This document shows, piece after piece, positions 14,801 through 20,333 of a stretch of DNA of 20,333 bases; the stretch's first letter is position 1, and each line of letters begins with the position of its first letter. The position numbers were made by a program, and so were the translations under genes. The notes under the pieces are model-generated. The model had not been told where the DNA came from and made no database searches. It saw only the letters and a list, made by a program, of their open reading frames with translations. This stretch comes from an uncultured Oscillibacter sp. (lineage in GTDB: Bacteria; Bacillota; Clostridia; Oscillospirales; Oscillospiraceae), in NCBI GenBank assembly GCA_900548505.1, contig URKI01000039.1, positions 1 through 20,333 of the forward strand, written 5' to 3'.

Positions 14801-15763
14801 TTAGTTGACGGTATTGATGGGGCTGCCGGAGAGGAATGCGCGCAGGTTTTCTGCGGTGCAGTCCATGATCCGCTGCCGGCTCTCCCGGGAGCCCCAGGCG
14901 ATATGGGGCGTGATGATGCAGTTTTTGGCCTGGAGCAGGGGATTGTCGCTGCGGATGGGCTCGGAGGAGACACTGTCCACACCGGCTGCCGCCACCTTTC
15001 CGCTGTTGAGCGCGTCGGCCAGATCCTGTTCCACGATAAGCCCGCCCCGGGCGGTGTTGAGCAGGATGACGCCATCTTTCATGCGGGCGATGGTGTCGCG
15101 GTTGATCATTCCTGCCGTCTCCGGGAACAGGGGGCAGTGCAGGGCAATCACGTCGGAGGAGGACAGCAGGGTGTCAAGATCCGTATACCGGGCGATGGAG
15201 CGCCCCTCCTCTGTGGGACGAGAGCCGGTGGCCAGCACCTCCATGCCCAGGGCACGGGCGATGCGGCCGGTGGCCTGACCGATGCGGCCGAAGCCGATGA
15301 TGCCCATGGTTTTTCCGTCCAGTTCCATGAGCGGATAATCCCAGTAGCAAAAATCCGGGCAGCTGGCCCATTTGCCGGCAAACACAGTCTCGCTGTGGTG
15401 GGCCACATGGTGGCAGATCTCCAGCAGCAGCGCGATGGTAAACTGCCCCACGGCAGCAGTGCCGTAGGAGGGGACGTTGGAAACGGGAATGCCCTTTTCC
15501 CGGGCGTATGCCACGTCCACCACATTGTAGCCGGTGGCCAGCACGGCGATATAGCGCATGGCGGGGCAGGCGTCGATTACTGCCTTGGAGATGGGGGTCT
15601 TGTTGGTGATGACGATCTCCGCGTCACCGATGCGGGAGATGATCTCGTCCGTATCCGTGCGGGAGGTGCGGTCATAAATGGTCAGTTCACCGAACGCACC
15701 CAGGTCGTCCCAGCTCAGATCTCCGGGGTTTTCCGTATATCCGTCTAAAATTACGATCTTCAT
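14801..15763 (-). CDS. D-isomer-specific 2-hydroxyacid dehydrogenase
   Basis: A 320-residue NAD(P)-dependent dehydrogenase of the D-2-hydroxyacid family (glycerate dehydrogenase/hydroxypyruvate reductase type most likely). The Rossmann motif is GFGRIG at 157-162. The catalytic triad is Arg239 (NTARGG), Glu268 (SSEP) and His287 (PHIAW). The substrate-binding ATGYNVVDV stretch lies at 76-84. The start at 15763 has AAGGAG nine bases upstream; a longer in-frame reading from 15844 would run through the promoter. It is monocistronic, with its own sigma-A promoter and terminator. The exact substrate cannot be told from sequence. Confidence 0.92.
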   Translation of the reverse strand: MKIVILDGYTENPGDLSWDDLGAFGELTIYDRTSRTDTDEIISRIGDAEIVITNKTPISKAVIDACPAMRYIAVLATGYNVVDVAYAREKGIPVSNVPSYGTAAVGQFTIALLLEICHHVAHHSETVFAGKWASCPDFCYWDYPLMELDGKTMGIIGFGRIGQATGRIARALGMEVLATGSRPTEEGRSIARYTDLDTLLSSSDVIALHCPLFPETAGMINRDTIARMKDGVILLNTARGGLIVEQDLADALNSGKVAAAGVDSVSSEPIRSDNPLLQAKNCIITPHIAWGSRESRQRIMDCTAENLRAFLSGSPINTVN

Positions 15764-15815
15764 GAAAGAGGTCTCCTTTGTAAAGTGCGGCAGCCGTATG
15801 CCACGGCTATTTATC

Positions 15816-15844
15816 AGAATATCATGGGAGTGACCGATTGGCAA
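15816..15844 (-). promoter_or_regulatory. Sigma-A promoter of the hydroxyacid dehydrogenase gene
   Basis: Minus-strand TTGCCA (15844-15839) and TATTCT (15821-15816) are 17 bases apart, just after the sigK stop. A six-base inverted repeat AGCCGT/ACGGCT (15792-15808) lies in the leader and could be an operator or a small hairpin. Confidence 0.65.
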
Positions 15845-15846
15845 GT

Positions 15847-16575
15847 TCAGGATTTTTTCTGGGACGGCGCCGGATGATGCACCGGGGTGGACGTCTCCTC
15901 CATCAGTGCATGGAGCTTTTCCAGCGCCCGCTTTTCAATGCGGGATACATAGCTGCGGGAGATGCCGAAGGAGGCGGCTACCTCTCGCTGGGTCAGGGGA
16001 ATGGTGCCGCCCAGCCCGTAGCGCAGACGGATGATCTCCGCCTCCCGGGCGGTGAGACACTCCGCCACCAGCCGGTGCAGCTGCCGGGCGCTGTCCCGGT
16101 CGTGGAGATCGTCCAGCATGGTATCATCCACTCCCACGACGTCCAGCAGCTGCAGCGCGTTTCCGTCCTGGTCGGACTCGATGGAGTCGGACAGCGATAC
16201 CTCGCTTTGCAGCTTTTTCTGGCTGCGGAAGTACATGAGGATCTCGTTTTCGATGCATCTTGCGGCGTACGTGGCCAGGCGGGCGCCCTTTTCCGGGTTG
16301 AAGCTGGAGATCCCCTTGATGAGGCCGATGGTGCCGATGGAGATCAGATCCTCCTGGTCGCCGCTTTGGGTGTAATATTTCTTGATGATGTGCGCCACCA
16401 GGCGCAGATTCCGCTCAATCAGGATATCCCGTGCCTCCTGATCGCCCTTGGCATATCGCTGAAGATATTCCTGCTCCTCCGCTGCGGAAAGGGGCTTGGG
16501 AAAGGAACCGGTCCCCGAAAGGCGCAGGGAGAACAGCAGTGTATTGGCAAACAGCAGCAGCGCGGCAGTAAACAT
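15847..16575 (-). CDS. sigK: RNA polymerase sporulation sigma factor SigK (pro-sigma-K)
   Basis: Sigma-K directs late mother-cell transcription during sporulation. The 242-residue product matches pro-sigma-K across its length. It has a hydrophobic N-terminal pro-segment (MFTAALLLFANTLLFSLRL), then region 2 with NLRLVAHIIKKY and EDLISIGTIGLIKGI, then TYAARCIENEILMYFR, and region 4 with the helix-turn-helix LTQREVAASFGISRSYVSRIEKRAL. The pro-segment is normally removed by a membrane protease. The gene is continuous, with no skin-type insertion. The start is the second of two close ATGs: GGAGGG at 16582-16587 is well spaced for 16575 but touches the upstream ATG at 16581. It implies a spore-forming lineage. 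Confidence 0.93.
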   Translation of the reverse strand: MFTAALLLFANTLLFSLRLSGTGSFPKPLSAAEEQEYLQRYAKGDQEARDILIERNLRLVAHIIKKYYTQSGDQEDLISIGTIGLIKGISSFNPEKGARLATYAARCIENEILMYFRSQKKLQSEVSLSDSIESDQDGNALQLLDVVGVDDTMLDDLHDRDSARQLHRLVAECLTAREAEIIRLRYGLGGTIPLTQREVAASFGISRSYVSRIEKRALEKLHALMEETSTPVHHPAPSQKKS

Positions 16576-16581
16576 TGGCAT

Positions 16582-16587
16582 CCCTCC
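16582..16587 (-). promoter_or_regulatory. sigK ribosome binding site, decides start
   Basis: Minus-strand GGAGGG lies six bases before the ATG at 16575 and directly abuts the ATG at 16581, so the downstream ATG is preferred. Confidence 0.75.
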
Positions 16588-16683
16588 GCCTATACCCTAT
16601 GCATGGCAGGGAAGTCCCCATGCGGAAAAAAGGCGCAGTCCGGGGCGCGGATGTGGTATACTGGTAAAAAAGGAGTGGATGGC

Positions 16684-16947
16684 TTGGACTATGCTGTATA
16701 TATCCTGCTCTGCGCGGACGGAACTTTATATACCGGAAGTACCAACGATGTGGAAAAACGGCTGCGGGCTCATCAGAGCGGGCGGGGCGCCAAGTATACC
16801 CGCAGCCGTCTGCCGGTGCGCCTGGTATATCAGGAGGCGGCCCCGGACAAAAGCGCAGCACTGCGGCGGGAAGCGGCTATCAAAAAGCTCAGCCGGGAGC
16901 AGAAGCTGGCGCTGATCGAAAACGCCCAAGAAAAAAAGACACCCTAG
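16684..16947 (+). CDS. GIY-YIG domain protein (UPF0213/YhbQ type)
   Basis: An 87-residue protein made of a single GIY-YIG nuclease-like domain. YAVYILLCADGTLYTGSTNDVEKRLRAH gives the VYI...LYTG form of the two GIY-YIG strands plus the following Arg. AKYTRSRLPVRLVYQE and AALRREAAIKKLSREQKLALI complete the pattern of the small UPF0213 group. Relatives are reported as structure-specific or single-strand nucleases, but the role is unsettled. I place the start at TTG 16684 because GGAG lies eight bases upstream and family proteins begin at this tyrosine-rich strand. A longer in-frame reading back to 15838 is antisense to sigK and is spurious. Confidence 0.85.
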   Translation: MDYAVYILLCADGTLYTGSTNDVEKRLRAHQSGRGAKYTRSRLPVRLVYQEAAPDKSAALRREAAIKKLSREQKLALIENAQEKKTP

Positions 16948-16959
16948 GGTGTCTTTTTT
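16930..16959. terminator. Bidirectional terminator between GIY-YIG gene and solute-binding protein gene
   Basis: AAAAAAGACACCC and GGGTGTCTTTTTT form a near-perfect palindrome. The GIY-YIG stop codon TAG lies in the centre of the stem and the convergent gene's stop codon begins at the other edge, so coding and termination signals overlap. Confidence 0.92.
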
Positions 16960-18497
16960 CATGCCTGGAGATGGACAGTACAGGAGGAGAAATCGTAAAA
17001 GGGGTTGGCCATGGTGGGCTGAAGCCCCTCCACCACGCCGTCCTGCACCAGCACGGAAGTGGACTTGAAGCAGATGGGGATGATGGGACATTCCGCCTGG
17101 AGGTGGGCGCAGAGGGTGTGCATGGAGGCGGCGCGGTCCGGGGCGGCGGCATAGGAGGCCAGCAGCGCATCGGTCTGCGGATCGGCCCACTTGCTGTAAT
17201 TTGCCCCGCCGCCGGTACCCACCAGAGCGGTGAGATCCCAGTCTGCCGTGAGCTTGATCTCTCCGTAATAGAGGTCAAACTGCCCCGCGGCCAGCGCGGC
17301 GGTGTACTCCGCCCAGGGCAGGGCCTTTACCTCGATGTTCAGATCAAAGGCGGACAACTCCTGGGCGATGGCAGTGGCAGCGGAGACCTTAAAGCTGTTT
17401 TCGCTGTTGACCAGCAAGGTGGCGCTGCGGGCATGGCCGGAGGCAAAGCCCGCCTGGGACATGGCCTGGGCAAAGGCGTCGTAGGAATAGTCCTGCTCCA
17501 GATCCTTTGGATAAAGGGAGGTCAGCGGGGAGACGGGGGACTGGGCGGCCACACCGTGTCCCGACAAGAAAGCACTGATGATGGAGGCGCGGTTGATGCC
17601 CAGAGACAGGGCACTGCGCAGAGCCTGGTTGTCAAAGGGCGCCTTTTGGGTATTGAAGCCGATATAGTGGAGAATGGTGGTGTCCGCGTCCTGGAAATGG
17701 ATGCTGCCGGTGACGCTGACGGGTTCGGTGCCGGTGAGGTCGGCGGTGATGAGCTGCACCTCATGGGAGGTGAACTGGTAGAGCATGGTGTCCCGGTCTG
17801 CGGCAGCGGAGAGGGAAATGGTGTCCACCGGCAGCGCGGAGCCCTTCCACCAGTGCGTATTGCGTTCCAGCCGGGCGCTCCCTCCGTCCTGCACGAGGGC
17901 GTAGGGGCCGGTCCCTACGGGGACCGCAGCAGAGGCGGTGGAGGCTTTGACGATGGGGATGTCCAGCAGGGCAGGGAAACCAGTGTTGGCCCGGCTGAGC
18001 ACCACGGTGACGCTTTCCTGTCCTGCGGAGATGGAGCTGACCTGCGAGAGGCGGGCGCCGTAGCGGGAGGAGGATTTGGCCCGCTGGAGCGTTTGGACCA
18101 CGTCCTGGGCAGTCAGGGGGCTGCCGTCGGAAAAGAGAACGCCGGAGCGGAGGGTGAACACATAGGTGAGGGTTTCCGGATCATAGGTATAGCCGGAGCA
18201 GAGGACCTCCTGGGGCTCCAGCGAGGGGGAGAGCTGAAACAGTCCTTCGTACAAAAGCCCCCCGACCACCTGCTGCATCCCGTCGGAACAGGTGATGGGG
18301 TCCAGAGTCTGATCGGCCGCATAGGGCAGGGAGAAGCTGGCGGGCAGGGCCACCGGTTCTTCCTGGGCGCTGGGGTCTTCCAGTGCGTCGATGAGCAGCT
18401 GCCCCGCGTCCGGCTCATCCAGCTCGTCCTGCCAGCAGCCGCTGAGACTCAGCGCCAGCGCCAGGGCACTGCAAAGGGCCAAAAACCGTCTTTTCAT
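16959..18497 (-). CDS. ABC transporter solute-binding lipoprotein, family 5 (peptide/nickel type)
   Basis: A 512-residue extracytoplasmic binding protein. A signal peptide (MKRRFLALCSALALALSLSGC) ends in the lipobox LSGC with lipidated Cys21. The mature part shows family 5 features: an early QVVGGLLYEGLF, YTYDPETLTYVFTLRSGVLFSDGSPLTAQDV, and GTGPYALV, with a later GFNTQKAPFDNQALRSALSLGINR. Family members deliver oligopeptides, nickel or other solutes to ABC permeases. No permease or ATPase gene is next to it, so it is an orphan here. The start at 18497 follows a GAGGT site. It lies 19 bases after pgeF on the same strand, so they are probably co-transcribed. Confidence 0.9.
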   Translation of the reverse strand: MKRRFLALCSALALALSLSGCWQDELDEPDAGQLLIDALEDPSAQEEPVALPASFSLPYAADQTLDPITCSDGMQQVVGGLLYEGLFQLSPSLEPQEVLCSGYTYDPETLTYVFTLRSGVLFSDGSPLTAQDVVQTLQRAKSSSRYGARLSQVSSISAGQESVTVVLSRANTGFPALLDIPIVKASTASAAVPVGTGPYALVQDGGSARLERNTHWWKGSALPVDTISLSAAADRDTMLYQFTSHEVQLITADLTGTEPVSVTGSIHFQDADTTILHYIGFNTQKAPFDNQALRSALSLGINRASIISAFLSGHGVAAQSPVSPLTSLYPKDLEQDYSYDAFAQAMSQAGFASGHARSATLLVNSENSFKVSAATAIAQELSAFDLNIEVKALPWAEYTAALAAGQFDLYYGEIKLTADWDLTALVGTGGGANYSKWADPQTDALLASYAAAPDRAASMHTLCAHLQAECPIIPICFKSTSVLVQDGVVEGLQPTMANPFYDFSSCTVHLQA

Positions 18498-18516
18498 ACT
18501 TACCTCGTTCTTTCGC

Positions 18517-19320
18517 TTATGGTTCCAGGGCAATCATGGCACACTGGAGGCCCCGTGCCTGCCCCATTTTCCGATGGGACCAAAATAGCTCCGGATGGCA
18601 GATGGTGCAAAGACTGCACACGTCGATGTGTTCGGGGCGCACGCCGGCGCGCAGCAGCCACTGGCGGTTGAGCCCGGCCAGGTCCACGTGCCACTTCGCT
18701 CCCCGCTGTTCCAGATACGGTGCGGCCTCTGCGCCCAGGGCCGCCTCCATGGCGGCGGGAACATCGGCGTCGGTCTCGAAGCAGCACCGGCCGATACATG
18801 GACCGATGGCAACTTGGAGGTCCTCCGGCCGGGAGCCGAAGTGGGACTCCATGGCGTGCACGGTCTTTTCCACGATGCCGCCGGCGCAGCCCCGCCAGCC
18901 TGCGTGCAGGGCGCCCACGGCGTGGTGCACGGGATCGTGGAGCAGCAAAATGCCGCAGTCGGCGGAAAAGACCGTCAGGGCAAGGCCGGGCTCCCGGGTG
19001 ATGAGGGCGTCGGCAGTGTAGTCCCGCTCACGCAGCAGTCCCTTGCCTGCATCTTCGGCGGTGCAGAGGCGTACGGTGGTCTCATGCACCTGCTGGCTCA
19101 GCACGGTGCGCTCCGGCTCCGTGCCGATGGCCGTGCAGAAGCGGCGGTAATTTTCCATGAGACACGCCGGGCCGTCTCCCCGGCCGGGGCCCAGGTTCAG
19201 ACTGTCCCAGGGGGCGGGGGAGACGCCGCCACGCCGGGTGGAAAAGCCGTGGCGGACGCCGGTGAGCAAAGGAGAAGTCAGGAAAACAAGGCTTCCTTGT
19301 GTATGAGTCTGGAATGACAT
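18517..19320 (-). CDS. pgeF: Laccase-domain protein PgeF/YfiH (peptidoglycan editing factor, purine nucleoside phosphorylase)
   Basis: A 267-residue multicopper-oxidase-like (DUF152/YfiH) protein. The zinc ligands appear as His79 (QQVHETTV), Cys122 (FSADCGILLLHDP) and His139 (ALHAGWRGCAGGIVEKTV). IGPCIGRCCFE near the middle is another family hallmark. Relatives act on nucleosides (adenosine deaminase/phosphorolysis), and the E. coli member helps remove wrongly incorporated L-Ser from peptidoglycan precursors. ATG 19320 has GGGAGG five bases upstream. It lies downstream of secA, separated by a hairpin, and upstream of the solute-binding lipoprotein gene. Confidence 0.93.
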   Translation of the reverse strand: MSFQTHTQGSLVFLTSPLLTGVRHGFSTRRGGVSPAPWDSLNLGPGRGDGPACLMENYRRFCTAIGTEPERTVLSQQVHETTVRLCTAEDAGKGLLRERDYTADALITREPGLALTVFSADCGILLLHDPVHHAVGALHAGWRGCAGGIVEKTVHAMESHFGSRPEDLQVAIGPCIGRCCFETDADVPAAMEAALGAEAAPYLEQRGAKWHVDLAGLNRQWLLRAGVRPEHIDVCSLCTICHPELFWSHRKMGQARGLQCAMIALEP

Positions 19321-19354
19321 GAATACCTCCCGGGGTTCCGACAGAAATAGCAGC

Positions 19355-19384
19355 CCCCCTGCCCTCCGGCAGGAGAACAGGGGG
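19355..19384 (-). terminator. Hairpin between secA and pgeF, probable terminator
   Basis: CCCCCTG (19355-19361) pairs with CAGGGGG (19378-19384), with an inner CTCC/GGAG helix. On the minus strand it follows the secA region and is trailed by CTGCTATTTC, so the T-run is weak. It could end secA transcription or partly attenuate into pgeF. Confidence 0.55.
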
Positions 19385-19405
19385 TGCGCATCAGATTAAA
19401 ATGCG

Positions 19406-19535
19406 ATCAGTTATCGTGGTATTCCTTGCAGGTGCTGCGCAGCCGTTGGCAGCTGTGCTGCCTTACGGATGCGGCGTACCCCTTGCGGGTACACTTCTTC
19501 CACTTGAGGCCGCCGACAAGTGCAAGGCAAGACCA
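19406..19535 (-). repeat. Decayed in-frame partial duplication of the secA 3' end
   Basis: Thirty bases at 19406-19435 are identical to 19535-19564, which spans the secA stop and its last codons. A further 22 bases at 19492-19513 are identical to 19564-19585, encoding GLKWKKC of the SecA zinc tail. Reading past the secA TGA in the same frame gives 42 sense codons ending in the same CKEYHDN and the same TGA at 19407-19409. The copy is interrupted by 57 extra bases containing GGCAGC/GCTGCC and GTACCC/GGGTAC hairpins. It is either a decayed tandem duplication or a small palindromic insertion in a copied tail. Confidence 0.8.
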
Positions 19536-20286
19536 TCAGTTATCGTGGTATTCCTTGCAGGTGCACTTCTTCCACTTGAGGCCGCTGCCGCAGGGGCACA
19601 GATCGTTGCGGCCGATCTTCACGACTTTCTTGGGCTGCTTCTTGGGGGCAGTGCCGTCGCCGCCCACGTTTTCCACAGTGGTCTTGGCCACGCGCTCCCG
19701 CTTGACCTCCTCGTCCTTCTTCAGGCGGACGGAGTACAGCCGGCGGACGGTCTCGCTCTGGATGGCGGAGATCATCTCCTCAAACATGGTGAGGGACTCC
19801 TGCTTGTAGGCCACCACGGGATCGGTGTTGCCGTAGGCCCGCAGGCGGATGCCCTGCTTGAGGTCGTCCATGGCGTCGATGTGGTCCATCCAGTACTCGT
19901 CCACCACGCGCAGCATGATGACACGCTCCAGCTCCCGCATGATGGGCGGCGTGATCTCGGCCTCCTTGGCCTCATAGGTGGCCTCGGCAGCCTTGGTGAA
20001 CAGCTCCGTAAAGTCCTCCTGGGTCTTTGCGGCGATCTCCTCGGCAGTGAAATTGAAGGCGCCGGGGGCAAAGTAGGTGCCCTCCAGGTCACGCAGCATC
20101 TCCCGGTAGCCCGCCTCGTCCAGGTGAGAGGCCTGGCCGAAGGCCAAGGCCACATGGTCGGCAATGGAGGTCTCCATCATGTGCAGGATGGTCTCCTTGA
20201 TGTCCTTGCCGTCCAGGACCTGGCGGCGCTGGGCATAGATGATCTCGCGCTGCTTGTTCATGACGTCGTCGTATTCCAGCACGGAC
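19536..20286 (-). CDS. secA: Preprotein translocase ATPase SecA, C-terminal 249 residues
   Basis: SecA is the motor ATPase that drives proteins through SecYEG. The visible part begins SVLEYDDVMNKQREIIYAQRR and covers the helical scaffold/wing region (EYWMDHIDAMDDLKQGIRLRAYGNTDPVVAYKQE). It ends with a linker and the SEC-C zinc motif DLCPCGSGLKWKKCTCKEYHDN, which binds SecB or phospholipid/ribosome in other bacteria. The N-terminal nucleotide-binding domains are missing because the contig ends. Bases beyond 20286 are adapter, so a longer ORF starting MGSEMCIRDR is artificial. The stop is TGA at 19536-19538. Confidence 0.96.
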
Positions 20287-20333
20287 CTGTCTCTTATACA
20301 CATCTCCGAGCCCACGAGACCGGAGCCTATCTC
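20287..20333. other. Sequencing adapter (Illumina Nextera i7), not genomic
   Basis: From 20287 the sequence reads CTGTCTCTTATACACATCT, the Tn5 mosaic end used in Nextera libraries, then CCGAGCCCACGAGAC, the i7-side adapter. It continues with eight bases CGGAGCCT, which I recall as a Nextera XT i7 index, then ATCTC, the start of the P7 sequence. It is an untrimmed read-through at the contig end. Confidence 0.98.

Noticed and set aside
16588..16610. CATAGGGTA upstream of sigK as a sigma-K type -10
   Set aside because: It matches CATANNNTA, but transcription would start inside the ribosome binding site and no AC -35 sits at 16-17 bases.
15838..16683. Long N-terminal extension of the GIY-YIG gene in the same frame
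   Set aside because: It is antisense to sigK and only happens to be open; the GIY-YIG domain and its ribosome binding site set the start at 16684.
16971..18671. 566-codon plus-strand open frame opposite the solute-binding protein
   Set aside because: Glycine-rich shadow translation; the minus strand encodes a lipoprotein with signal peptide and lipobox.
20287..20315. SecA fragment with N-terminus MGSEMCIRDR
   Set aside because: These residues are translated from the Nextera adapter, not from the genome.
1..20333. tRNA, rRNA, CRISPR array, riboswitch, insertion sequence or prophage genes
   Set aside because: No cloverleaf-like sequences, spaced direct repeats, transposase genes or terminal inverted repeats were recognised in either strand.

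Overview
The window is a 20.3 kb contig-end fragment from a GC-rich, spore-forming Firmicute. The best fit is an Oscillospiraceae-type gut Clostridium (Flavonifractor/Lawsonibacter-like), a placement inferred without any search. Supporting signs are the Gram-positive spc/alpha ribosomal operon order, zinc-ribbon forms of L36, S4 and adenylate kinase, an uninterrupted pro-sigma-K gene, a Gram-positive SOS box at lexA, and strong AGGAGG-type ribosome binding sites throughout.

Layout. Positions 1-6475 (+) hold the end of the spc operon and the alpha operon: rplO (5'-truncated), secY, adk, map, a small KOW RNA-binding protein gene, infA, rpmJ, rpsM, rpsK, rpsD, rpoA and rplQ, closed by a strong terminator. 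A membrane-anchored polysaccharide deacetylase (+) follows, convergent with secG (-) across a bidirectional terminator. secG is divergent from lexA (+), whose promoter overlaps an SOS box. After lexA's terminator comes an uncharacterised metallo-beta-lactamase-fold protein (+).

From about 9.8 kb almost everything is on the minus strand. A two-gene operon, malY/patB-type PLP enzyme then nhaC-type antiporter, lies behind a near-consensus sigma-54 (-24/-12) promoter. Directly upstream is a sigma-54 activator (PrpR-like sensor region, PAS, AAA+) with a non-Fis C-terminal domain. The activator's own sigma-A promoter is overlapped by a perfect 10-bp inverted repeat. This self-contained, locally controlled module is the most interesting biology here. 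Next come a D-2-hydroxyacid dehydrogenase, sigK, a small GIY-YIG protein (+), an orphan family-5 solute-binding lipoprotein, pgeF, and the 3' part of secA.

Two features need caution. The last 47 bases (20287-20333) are not genomic: they match the Illumina Nextera transposase/i7 adapter, so secA is cut by the contig end and any ORF starting there has a false N-terminus. Just downstream of the secA stop is a decayed, in-frame partial duplication of the SecA zinc-tail coding sequence.

I saw no tRNA, rRNA, CRISPR array or insertion sequence. The only new-system candidate I can defend is the sigma-54 module. The metallo-beta-lactamase-fold protein is a second, weaker candidate.
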